A stretch of DNA of 14,046 bases, taken from positions 28,825 through 42,870 of the forward strand of contig NWUY0300015054.1 of NCBI GenBank assembly GCA_004151065.3, read 5' to 3'. Of the stretch, positions 1 to 7,736 are shown piece by piece. This DNA is from Larix sibirica (Eukaryota > Streptophyta > Pinopsida > Pinales > Pinaceae). A program made the position numbers and the translations under genes. The notes below the pieces were generated by a model. The model did not search any database. It worked only from the letters and a program-made list of their open reading frames with translations, and was not told the origin of the DNA. Numbering within the stretch: the first letter of the stretch is position 1; the number at the start of each line of letters is the position of its first letter.

Positions 1-133
1 CAAACCCCCTTTTTCGGGGCATTGCCCCGAACCCCTAAAAATGCAGAATGGGTGTACAGTCCTCCGGGGTGCACGGCTAAGACAATATCATCTATGAGAC
101 TGGAAGATCTAGCTCCACAACCAACATACCTCA
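1..133. other. 3' flank or 3' UTR of LINE copy A, with LTR-like GC-rich edge
   Basis: This stretch lies beyond the last in-frame stop of the element A RNase H reading frame (134-136). It shows no coding signal and no clear similarity to the 3' UTR of element B. No poly(A) tail (poly-T on this strand) is visible, so the true 3' end of element A is either outside the window or degraded. Bases 1-45 switch abruptly to GC-rich sequence containing a near-perfect palindrome. Similar C-rich/G-rich palindromes occur in LTRs of plant retrotransposons, so the left edge may belong to another element. That is inference from general appearance only. Confidence 0.4.
14..32. repeat. GC-rich inverted repeat (9-bp arms, 1-nt centre)
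   Basis: The sequence ttcggggcattgccccgaa reads as two perfect 9-bp arms around one central base. It is flanked by C-runs on both sides (ccccc at 5-10 and cccc at 33-36). It stands out against the surrounding AT-rich DNA. It could be a transcribed hairpin in an LTR or the edge of another repeat; no function can be assigned from this window. Confidence 0.75.
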
Positions 134-179
134 CTATGATAAAAAAATACACAAGTGACCAAATTTCAACAGAGTTCCA

Positions 180-600
180 TCTCTAAACTTTTCAAAATAA
201 ATCCTACCATCCATTTCACCAATGGCTAATTTGGATAGTTTGTTTGTTGCCACATTATATTCCCTATAAATATTTTAAAAAGAAATATATGAGAAAGCAA
301 CTATCAACATCCTTGCTCTTCCCAACCAATGTTCCAACAGTAAAGAGTGTGATGTAGTTTTAGCATTAGCCTAATCAATGATAGTTTTTGAGTCCCCGGC
401 TACCTGAAGGGACTAAACACCAATTATTTTAGCAAACCATAAAAGAACCCAAAATTCTAGGAGTTCAGCTCTAGTATTTGTGCCATGACCAGGTCCCATC
501 CATATATTTAACCAAAAATTTCTATTGAACTGTATAAACATCCCTACGCCACATTTCCCTTGTTGCTCAGCTCCATCAAAGAAACCCATTGTAAAATTTT
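180..600 (-). other. RNase H domain of copy A ORF2 (last acidic residue lost)
   Basis: RNase H would remove RNA from the RNA-DNA hybrid during insertion. The motifs are MGFFDGA (Asp 575-577), GPGHGTNTRAELLEF (Glu 464-466), VAGDSKTII (Asp 392-394) and NVATNKLSKL, in which the usual Asp is Asn (242-244). The TN.RAE style resembles the RVT_3 (archaeal-like) RNase H known from plant L1 elements. Stops TAG interrupt the frame at 413-415 and 371-373, with no frameshift. The tail after the last site is 36 codons and unlike that of copy B. Confidence 0.88.
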
Positions 601-871
601 ATTCATATATAGGAATTGTAATGGTCCTGGGATTCACATAAGTGCAATCCTTGAAGTAATCTGCCAAGGAAACAACTATTCTGATACTCACTTGAACATA
701 ATTTGGATTAAAACCCTGGAAAATAAATATATTACAGGCCTTTCATACTTCCCAAAGAGTAATGAAAGGTTAAATTTTATATTTTCTCTGCTTTCGAAAC
801 CAATTTAACATATTATCTTCAAGACTGGAGCAGTCCCATATATCAGAGAAATGTAGGGTCATACTTAGTTT

Positions 872-1123
872 GTTCCAAACATCCTGTAAAATGGTACAGT
901 TACCAAAAATATGGTTCATTGATTCCATGGCTTCTTTGCAGAGAATGCAAAAACTTGGCCCCACGAAACCCCTTCGCTGCAGAGCATCCCAACTCAATAT
1001 TTTTGTATGAAAACACAACCAAATAAAACATTTGACTTTAACAGGAAATTTCCAACGCCATAATATGCTAGTCCACCATCTTGAACTGCTCTCCATCTCC
1101 TCTTCCATAATAATATTGTAGGC
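872..1123 (-). other. zf-RVT zinc-binding domain of copy A ORF2
   Basis: The segment starts at AYNII, continues with RWWTSILWRWKFPVKVKCF, IWLCFHTKILSWDALQRRG, and ends with CILC, then NHIFGNC. The Cys-x2-Cys, His and Cys ligands (949 down to 896) are all present. This domain sits between RT and RNase H in plant LINE ORF2 proteins and is one of their most recognisable parts. It lies in the longest uninterrupted stretch of the element (770-1591, 273 codons). Confidence 0.92.
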
Positions 1124-2089
1124 ATGCTTTGCATTAATATTGCCATTATTTTTATTAAAATTCCACACCAACTTGTCCTTAGATCTAGAAAAATAGATAC
1201 TCGTCTGTTTTAACAATACCACAAAATTATCCCATTCCACTGCAATTGCACCATGTAAATTTAGGTCACCGAAAGAGATCCAAATGTTCTCCCCCAGCTC
1301 TTGGCTGCTCGCCGCCTGATTGAGTACCAAAATATTTCCAGAGTGTGATGCAACAATTACATCACTTGAAAATTTGTAATTTTCATTCATACCAATAAAT
1401 GGATCAATGCCTAAGTAAACCTGAGTACCCCGACCAACATACCAACATGTAGAATGATTTACATTGGGAAAATATTTTACCAGATTACGCCAAACCACAT
1501 AAGCAATCTGAGTTAATTTTTTTGTATACCGAAACCATTGATCCAAAGTATAACACTTCAAATATTTGACTTTCATTATTTTTCCCCACATACCTTTGAA
1601 AAATATACTCCACCATAAACTCTTGGCACATAAAGACCGATTAAACTAGCTCACTTTTTTAATATCCCATCTGCCTAAGTGAAATGAATTTGATATACTT
1701 TCTCATGATACAAGATGGATTTTTGAGATATGTGATCTTCCCACCCAAAGGAAATGAAATTTTTTCCTTCTAATAACATAAATAACAACTTTCGGGATGA
1801 TGAACAAGGAAAACCAAAAGGCTAGTATACTGTGTAAAAATGCATTGATTAAAACAAGACGACCCCCCAAAGAAATCCATCTAAAGGACCACGAACCAAT
1901 CCTCCTTTGAATTTTTTGAATTAACTAGCGCCAATCATCAAATCTATAACTATTTGGTTTCAAAAAGAAACCAAGATATTTAAATCCACAATTTATATCA
2001 GTCATCTTATAAGGAAAATAAGAAGCAATCTGGCCTTTAATATTTTGGTCCTCACAATTGTAAAGAAAATTTGATTTATGTTCACTAAT

Positions 2090-2900
2090 TTCCATACCTG
2101 AGAAATCAAAGAATATAGCTATAACGGATCGAAAATGTTCTCATTCAACAATTGTTCCATGTCCAAAAAGAAGCACATTGTCAACGAACAAGAGATGAGA
2201 AACTATGAGAGATCTGGCCAATTTGATACCTTTAATGCTTCCTCTCTCTTTAACCCTTCTAATAAGAAGACTCAACCCTTCAATAACCAATATGAAAAAA
2301 TAAGGAGAGAGTGGACAACCTTTTCTGAGACCTCGATTTCCACCGAAAAAAGTAGTAGGAGAACCATTTATCAAAACCAAGAAACTAGCAGAGGTGACGT
2401 CGTCCATTATCCAGTTTGTAACCTCAATAGACAGACCAATTTGGATAAGAATAAATCTCAGATAGATACATTCAACTCTATCATACGCCTTGATTAGATC
2501 CATTTTTAAAATAAATGCATTTAAATTTATTTTTTTAATACAGTGTATACACTCCCAGGCAATCCCAACAACGTCCAAGATTTGCCTATTCTATAAAAAA
2601 CCAAACTGTTCCTCTAATATGAATCTGACAAAAAATGGCTTGATCTGATTTGCTATAATTTTTGTAATAATTTTATATAGAATATTGCACAATGAAATTG
2701 GCCTGTAATAATTAAAATTAACCCGTATGTATTTTTTAGGAATGAGTGTAATATAAGTAAAATTCATGCATCTAGGAATCTACCCCATCCTTCTAGATTC
2801 ATCAACCGCCTTCGTAAGTTCCTTTCCTAAAATATCAAAGAAATGCAAGTAGAATTATACATTCCATCCATCCGGTCCTGTACTTTTGTCTTTTGAGAAA
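2090..2900 (-). other. Reverse transcriptase domain of copy A ORF2 (inactive, FVDN)
   Basis: Motifs in order are STGPDGWNV (2867-2878), TLIPKK with YRPISLCN, EEQFGF followed by NRQILDVV (the stop TAG replaces one residue here), LKMDLIKAYDRVE (first catalytic Asp kept), NWIMDDV and INGSPT, RGLRKGCPLSPYFF, and HLLFVDNVLLFG. The last is the active-site box, normally FADD, FVDD or YADD in LINEs. The second Asp is Asn here (codon AAT, 2177-2179), which should abolish polymerisation. The thumb-side sequence continues in the same frame to about 1600. Confidence 0.93.
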
Positions 2901-3255
2901 AGGTTAAGAACCTTTTTAACCTCATCAACAGAAATCAGGCCACCAATATATTGATCATCTTCCCTGCTGAAATACCAAGGAATGTTTTTTATAACATTAA
3001 GTTGATTTTCCAAGTTTACATCTGATCTTTGAGAATAGATTGCCCAAAAATGTTTAATAAAAGCCTCCTTCAAGACTTTATTGTCACTAATAATCTCATT
3101 TTGGTTCCCTTGAATATCCTATGGCATTTTCAATTCTCTGATTTACAAACCTATGAAAAAATTTCATATTGTTATCACACGCTTATATCCATATAGCCCT
3201 ACTCTTTTGTCTCCAAGTTTACTCCCTTTGTTTTAAGATCTTTTCTTTTTTTGAC

Positions 3256-3456
3256 TCAAGCATTTGTAGATAGATACTCCTTCCTATTGAGAGAAAGAAA
3301 AACCTCATCCACTTTCCCAAAGATTTTTTCAATCTCAGCTTCAATCATAATCAACTCCTTATCATTTTCATCCTTTTTCTTCTTCTCCCATCTTTTAACT
3401 TCAACCTTTAACAAAGATAATTTATTCAGTATGCTAAGCAATGGAGAAGAATGCAC
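3256..3456 (-). other. Charged helical linker between EEP and RT, copy A
   Basis: This segment is leucine-, lysine- and glutamate-rich (for example KRWEKKKKDENDKELIMIEA), which suggests a helix or coiled coil. It is in frame with the endonuclease upstream. The equivalent region of copy B (about 10080-9750) is also rich in Lys, Glu and Leu. Such linkers are usual between endonuclease and RT in plant LINEs. It is not a separate gene. Confidence 0.7.
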
Positions 3457-3479
3457 ATAAATATATAATACCCTCCATT

Positions 3480-4260
3480 TCTCCTAAACAAAATCACAGA
3501 AGTCCTTTTCCTCCAGCTAGCATGGATTGAATTTAAAAGGATACTGTAAAAAACCTTTCTCAAAATCCAGTTACATAATGATAGCTTTATGATCAGAAAT
3601 TCTCATAGAGTGAATTTAGGAACGATATCGTCCCACATAATCACTTAAGTCCTCTAACATGAAAAACCTGTCCAAACGCTTTGCAATACCCGCAACCCCA
3701 CATCTACCATTAGTCCAAGTTGGCCCTAGAACATTTGGTTTGATATCAACCAATTTAGCCTCCTAAAAAAGAGTCCAGAAGTAATCAAATAATGGATCAA
3801 TGGATTTTCCCACACCCCATGTTTCCTCAAAAGTCATGGTGAAATTTAAATCACCTACCAAAATGAGGGAATTGTCTGCCAAAAGACCCTCCTGAGCAAG
3901 TTTTTCCTAGAAAACCTTTCTGTGATCATATGGCTCATAAACATTTAACACTCGAATAATATTTTGATATCCCTTTAATTTTCCTTCAGCTAAAATACCT
4001 TCAACAGTTGAATAATCCTTGAAATCAGCCACTTCCAGATTCCAAGCCACAAGAACCCCCCGATAGCCCAACTGAGTCAACCGTACACACACACACCATG
4101 AAGGTTTGATTTAAAAAAAAAAAATTACAGGCAATAGTTGAAGAAGACATAGTCTCCTGAAGAAAAACGACATCTGGATGCACTGTCTCCAAAAATATTT
4201 TAAAGGAAGTCCTTTTAGGTCGTTTCCAAGCCCTCTGATATTTAGGGAAACTAGGATCAT
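3480..4260 (-). other. Endonuclease/exonuclease/phosphatase (EEP) domain of copy A ORF2
   Basis: This would be the APE-type endonuclease that nicks target DNA. Visible motifs in order are NIRGLG at the N-terminus, VVFLQET (catalytic Glu 4154-4156), RVLNVYEPYDHR (about 3950, family usually N-x-Y-A-P), ILVGDLNFT (Asp 3850-3852), TWTNGR followed by RLDRF (about 3700-3660), and ISDHKAII (SDH 3589-3597). The core catalytic residues are present. The frame carries stops at 3907, 3763, 3616, 3571, 3517 and 3484 and a double frameshift in its first 60 codons. Confidence 0.88.
4257..4260 (-). other. ORF1 stop / ORF2 start overlap (ATGA), copy A
   Basis: On the minus strand ACTAAATGATCC contains the ORF1 stop TGA (4259-4257) and the ORF2 start ATG (4260-4258), sharing two bases. 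ORF2 is therefore in the -1 frame relative to ORF1. The codons right after the ATG encode the conserved endonuclease N-terminus, which fixes this start. The arrangement suits reinitiation by terminating ribosomes. The aligned site in copy B is also a stop-start overlap. Confidence 0.8.
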
Positions 4261-5075
4261 TTAGTAACCCCCTTATGGGATGCATCTTCTCTGAGAGCAC
4301 CAATTTCAGATGGAATGGTAGTAAAAGTAACCCCAGGTAAACCTTTATAAAAGAGTGAGGAAACCAAGGGATTTGAAAATTTTGGGCCTGAATCCCCTCT
4401 AAACTCATTATTTGATCCCTTACCCTTTCACTTCTTGCTCTTTCTTTGTCTACGAATTGAAACATTTGGATTGCATATAGAGGAAACCAATATAATATAT
4501 GGGTTATCATCTACGAAGGAAGAAAAGGTAGATAAAGGTTCCTTCTCAGATTTTGATAATTTATCCTGAAATACAGAAACATGATCTGAAGCCTTAGGAA
4601 CTAGAGATGAGGAAAGGAAAATGCCCAAAGGAGCAGGATTCTTACGCGACAAAGAAGGAAAACAAGTAGGGAAAAATATAGAGTCCTGAGTTTTTTGGGG
4701 GCCATCAAAACTATTAGGAGAGACCATCTTGTTAATTGGATTATGAACAGTATCAATCCCATCATCTAGCCCCAAATGTACCACATTAAATGAAACATCC
4801 AAAGTTTCAAGGTTGTTTCCTATCAACTCAGAACCTACACCCTTCTCAACCTCTAAAACATCCCCATCCGAGATTGATAGAGACATTAGTATTTCCTCAG
4901 CAGGAAGAAATTTCAAAAGAACATGGATGCATTTTGCAAACTCACCAATAAAATTTGTAGCCAATGTTGGATCTAATGGAAGAGGGAAATTTAATCTAGA
5001 AACTAGTTCATTTAGTCCTTCTTCAGGTGAGCCGCCTTTCACACCATCTTCCAAAAAATCAAAGGATTTATTTGG

Positions 5076-5117
5076 ACAATGGGCCTTAGAGTGTCCCATC
5101 TCTCGAAAAATGTGATA
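5076..5117 (-). other. Degenerate zinc knuckle in copy A ORF1
   Basis: The spacing fits C-x2-C-x4-H-x4-C, but the first two ligands are Tyr (codon TAT, 5115-5117) and Phe. His and the last Cys remain in REMGHSKAHC. The same element in copy B is intact. Loss of two ligands should prevent zinc binding. Confidence 0.85.
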
Positions 5118-6075
5118 GTGGAATGGTATTTTCCAATAATCTAGATGTTGTACAAAAGACCCCCCTTCCCAAATTAATTCAATCTCCTTAGGTAGACCGT
5201 CCACTGGGTCAATTTCCATAAGAAACCTTGGGACTTTTTGAATAGAGCCCAACAAGTGTTCCTCCTCCATTAATATAAAACATCAAATAGATTTTGTGAC
5301 CACCATAAAACCCTTCATATTCCAACATTGTACTAGGAATCCCGAAAGGATCACCCAAAGATGGCGTCGATTTAATTTTGATTTCCACGAATCAAAACCC
5401 ACACACCAGTGAGATAGTACTAAATACCCTGACCCAATGACCCAAAATCGTTCTTCAATAGGCTGCCTGGAAATTCTCCTCAATTAATAACTAGAAGAAA
5501 ACCCACCCATTTACCAACATCAAGACCCTCAGAATATTTATGATGTAGTGTTTCCATTTTGAACGAATCCAATTAATAATTTCAACCTTATTAAGCTTAA
5601 TGTTCTCAAATTTCCCTACGAGGGCACATTGTGAAAGAGACAAAACAATATCGAATGTCACATCTTTCCCAAAAAAACATAGAGACCTCCCTTTCTTTTC
5701 CTTTTCCAATTTTAATCTCCGCTTCGACCTCAAAACATCTTGATCAGACAAAGAATGCCAGGGTTGATGCGGTCCTCTGAAAGAAACAAGTTTATCCACA
5801 TGCTTAACATAATACTTCAGTGAGGGTGAAACTAGACCATTCGCACCTTAAGAAACCCTACTATCGACATCCTTCACCGAAACAAGATATGGGATAAAAT
5901 CCACTTTTGATAATGGATATGTTTTTACCTCGACATGTGGAGAGGTAGAATTTCCATATTCCCTATTTACTACACCTACAGTACGAAAAGTCAGAGATGT
6001 GACAAGGGTGTTTATTCCATTTGATCCACATGAAAGGGGATTAGTAGAACCCCCACCACCCAAAAAATTACTCAT

Positions 6076-6290
6076 AAAAGTTGAAAAATAGACCCAAAAA
6101 AACCATTAAACTAGTTAGAACTTCAGAAAAAAACGGTGTAAAAATATACAAAATTCCCACTTTTTAGTCAAGTTGGTACTAGGCCTGCCAAAATGACAAG
6201 CTGGACTCCAAGTCCATTATTTTATTCCTCCTGCCAAAACTAGCTAGGATTTTCAGATCTAGGGTTTCAAAAAACATTGACAACCAAAAC
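6076..6290 (-). promoter_or_regulatory. 5' UTR / leader of LINE copy A
   Basis: On the minus strand, blocks such as CTTGGAGTC, CTAGTACCAAC and AAAAAGTGGGAATTT recur in the same order in the leader of element B (12760-12840). LINE 5' UTRs usually hold the internal promoter, but no TATA-like or initiator element can be singled out. A small hairpin (6202-6216, 6-bp arms, 3-nt loop) is present here but not conserved in B. The 5' boundary is uncertain. Confidence 0.7.
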
Positions 6291-6488
6291 TAGTGATAAT
6301 AATCAATATCATTAGTCATTGTCACGTGCCATCAAAATCCCATATATGTGTCTCACACATATATATATGTATGATTTACAAGAACTATTTTCAAAAAATA
6401 TATTATTATTATAATAATGAACTTAAAACTTACCTTCTAAAATTATTTAAACTAACATTATTATCCTACACATATTTTGTATATTTTT
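6291..6488. other. AT-rich spacer between the two LINEs
   Basis: About 200 bp of strongly AT-rich sequence separates the recognisable start of element A from the left target-site duplication of element B. A short plus-strand ORF spans it but is Tyr/Ile/Lys-rich low-complexity translation of AT-rich DNA and is not called as a gene. It contains a stem-loop at 6342-6364 and one CACGTG hexamer at 6323-6328. It may be pre-insertion host DNA or the unrecognised outer leader of element A. Confidence 0.6.
6342..6364. repeat. AT-rich inverted repeat (9-bp arms, 5-nt loop)
   Basis: Arms atatatgtg and cacatatat flank the loop tctca. In DNA this AT-rich such a hairpin can arise by chance, and the alternating TA/CA tract can slip. 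No transposon end is apparent. Confidence 0.6.
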
Positions 6489-6504
6489 ACATAAATTCAT
6501 ATAT
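6489..6504. repeat. Target-site duplication, left copy (element B)
   Basis: The 16-bp sequence acataaattcatatat is repeated exactly at 13019-13034, on either side of element B. It directly follows the short A-tail of the element as read on the minus strand. TSDs of this length are typical of LINE insertion by target-primed reverse transcription. Confidence 0.9.
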
Positions 6505-6786
6505 TTTTTAGAGAAAAAAAACCGTACTTTTGTTATTTCAGAGAAATAAAAAAGTACATAGCACTAACCGAGAGAGATCTCGGTTTGTTCGTAAAAAATG
6601 ACCCAATAAACAAGTCTGTTCACATCATAAATACATAGACTAATTACAAAAAGGAGCTGAACCGACTAAACCCTCCCCTTATCACCAAAATTGGAAATAG
6701 TCCTCAATACAAGTGATCAAAACTATCATACTTCAGAAAAAAAACGAAAGCAAAGAACCAGTTTGAATAATATGCTCATCTACCCA
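6505..6786 (-). other. 3' UTR of LINE copy B with terminal stem-loop
   Basis: This region lies between the ORF2 stop (TAA at 6787-6789) and the TSD. It is T-rich on the sense strand and ends GGTTTTTTTTCTCTAAAAAA before the TSD. It contains a perfect hairpin at 6566-6585 about 60 bp from the 3' end. LINE 3' ends commonly carry the structure recognised by the element's own reverse transcriptase, so this is the likely recognition region; that is inference. Confidence 0.8.
6566..6585 (-). repeat. 3'-terminal hairpin of LINE copy B (8-bp arms, 4-nt loop)
   Basis: On the plus strand, arms aaccgaga and tctcggtt are perfect complements around the loop gaga. It survives in an otherwise decaying element and is placed close to the priming end, where LINE RT recognition stems lie. 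No equivalent could be found for copy A because its 3' end is not visible. Confidence 0.75.
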
Positions 6787-7200
6787 TTATTCCCAATCAA
6801 GAGCACCAGGATCTCCATCAAGCACTTCTTTGGACAATGCATCTATAGTATTGTTGTTTTCTCTAAAAATGTGTTCAATAGAGAGATCAGAGAACCAAGA
6901 CATCAATCACATAACTCTTATGCACCAGTGAAAGAGATGAACATTTTTTAGATGTGCAATATTGTTGGCCCATTATACAATGACCATTGAGTCACCAAAA
7001 ATTCTGATAGATCCCAATCCACATAGCCAAGACACTTTTAGGATGCCCCAAAGTCAAAGGATTTCTACCTTAGTGTTTGTTCCCGGACCACATACAAGAA
7101 GAAACTTTAGTGAGAGCTCCTTTCCACATTTGAAGTAAAAACCAACGCCACATTTTGATGTAGTAAACGCACCATCAAAGAAACCAACCACATAATCATT
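6787..7200 (-). other. RNase H domain of copy B ORF2 (four acidic residues kept)
   Basis: VVGFFDGA (Asp 7174-7176), GPGTNTKVEIL (Glu 7063-7065), IRIFGDSMVIV (Asp 6991-6993) and TIDALSKE (Asp 6841-6843) give the D-E-D-D set in one frame. Spacing is 37, 24 and 50 codons, identical to copy A. Three in-frame stops interrupt it but there is no frameshift. The tail after the last Asp is 18 codons, ending DGDPGALDWE. Confidence 0.9.
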
Positions 7201-7489
7201 ATCACGTAAATTCAATTTTAGATGTCTATTTGGATTCTTTGAGACATCATAGTCTTTTGAATACATATGAAACAAATTCTAGAAAGAAAACAATGTCTGC
7301 TTCATAGAAGGAGTTGAATCTTGAAAAATGACCATATTACGAGCTTTCCATAAAGTCCATGCCACTAAAACAGGAACAATTTTTAAGTTTCTGTACTTTC
7401 TTGTCCAACCCTGATAAGCAGAGTCGAAGTCCAAATCTGACCAGTGATCATCAACCTTGAGTTCCTTGCAAATCAACCTCCACAAACTC

Positions 7490-7736
7490 GAAGAGAAAGC
7501 ACATTGTAGGAAGAGATGATTAACATATTCCCCATTGTTTTTGCATACACAGAAAATATTCGGTCCATATCTGCCACGACGAGTCAAATTCTCCCAAGTT
7601 AAGATTTTATTATTGAATACCAACCATTAAAAACATTTTATTTTTAGGAAAACCTTCCACTTCCACATACAAATGAGCCACCATCTCCGAGGAGCATCCA
7701 CATGACACTCCACAATTGCCTGATACGCAGCTCTAG
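7490..7736 (-). other. zf-RVT zinc-binding domain of copy B ORF2 (first Cys lost)
   Basis: AAYQAIVECHV, RRWWLICMWKWKVFLKIKCF, WLVFNNKILTWENLTRRGR and NIFCVCKNNGEYVNHLFLQC align along their length with copy A. The ligand spacing matches copy A, except that the first Cys is Phe (codon TTC, 7552-7554); second Cys, His and last Cys (7501-7503) remain. One stop (TAA) lies between CF and WLVF. Confidence 0.9.

Larger units (their letters stand above)
134..4260 (-). pseudogene. LINE ORF2 polyprotein, copy A (endonuclease-RT-zf-RVT-RNase H), broken
   Basis: ORF2 would make the nuclease/reverse transcriptase used in target-primed insertion. The start ATG (4258-4260) begins MILVSLNIRGLG, a typical plant LINE endonuclease N-terminus, and overlaps the ORF1 stop. 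The frame shifts near 4215-4230, returns by 4092, and shifts again near 3250-3075. From about 3073 to 134 (2.9 kb) it is one frame broken only by substitution-type stops, for example at 2855, 2141 and 770. Landmarks are the QET motif (Glu at 4154-4156), GDLN (Asp 3850-3852), SDH (3589-3597), GPDG (2867-2878), FVDN (2174-2185), the zf-RVT CCHC (896-949) and RNase H (575 to 242). The second Asp of the RT active site is Asn and the last RNase H Asp is Asn, so two activities are lost at the residue level. Length from start to last RNase H site matches copy B once B's duplication and 13-nt deletion are allowed for. Confidence 0.93.
4257..6075 (-). pseudogene. LINE ORF1 (DUF4283-like region plus zinc knuckle), copy A, broken
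   Basis: ORF1 of plant LINEs encodes a nucleic-acid-binding protein. The start chosen is ATG at 6075 (MSNFLGGGGSTNP). A stop TAA sits at 5848-5850. Residues from 5799 (SKRRLKLEKEK, then NKVEIINWIRSKW) align with copy B's NKRRLKLQKV and LVEWVNQQW. Near 5485 the frame shifts, continuing through RRHLWVILSGF (copy B: LRHLWVLLSGF) to the degenerate knuckle at 5117-5076. After that comes a variable acidic/Ser-Pro-rich tail. A TGA at 4428 interrupts the tail, which stays open from there to the terminal TGA at 4257-4259. Compared with copy B it is somewhat longer, mainly in the variable tail. Confidence 0.87.
1..6290 (-). mobile_element. LINE (plant L1-type non-LTR retrotransposon), copy A, decayed
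   Basis: Read on the minus strand, this element has a 5' UTR (about 6290-6076), ORF1 (6075-4257) and ORF2 (4260-134). ORF2 domains come in the order endonuclease, reverse transcriptase, zf-RVT, RNase H. The order and motifs match plant L1-clade LINEs carrying an RNase H domain. The 5' limit is set only by similarity to the leader of element B, clearest at 6150-6216, so it may extend further toward 6450. The 3' limit is not defined, and I found no target-site duplication. All coding parts carry stop codons and frameshifts and key catalytic residues are substituted, so this is a dead and probably older insertion. Confidence 0.92.

Noticed and set aside
2135-2497. Plus-strand ORF of 120 codons opposite the RT domain
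   Set aside because: It is the antisense shadow of the copy A RT, whose motifs are clear on the minus strand.
4090-4260. Programmed frameshift near the start of ORF2 (both copies shift frame within the first ~35 codons)
   Set aside because: The shift positions differ (near 4220 and near 10930) and no shared slippery site is visible; random indels are simpler.
4813-5115. Plus-strand ORF of 100 codons
   Set aside because: It is antisense to the ORF1 tail of copy A and has no features of its own.
6323-6328. CACGTG (G-box) in the spacer
   Set aside because: A single hexamer with no associated promoter or gene is expected by chance.
6293-6511. Plus-strand ORF of 72 codons between the elements
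   Set aside because: It is a Tyr/Ile/Lys-rich translation of AT-rich DNA and runs through the target-site duplication and into element B, so it cannot be an old gene.
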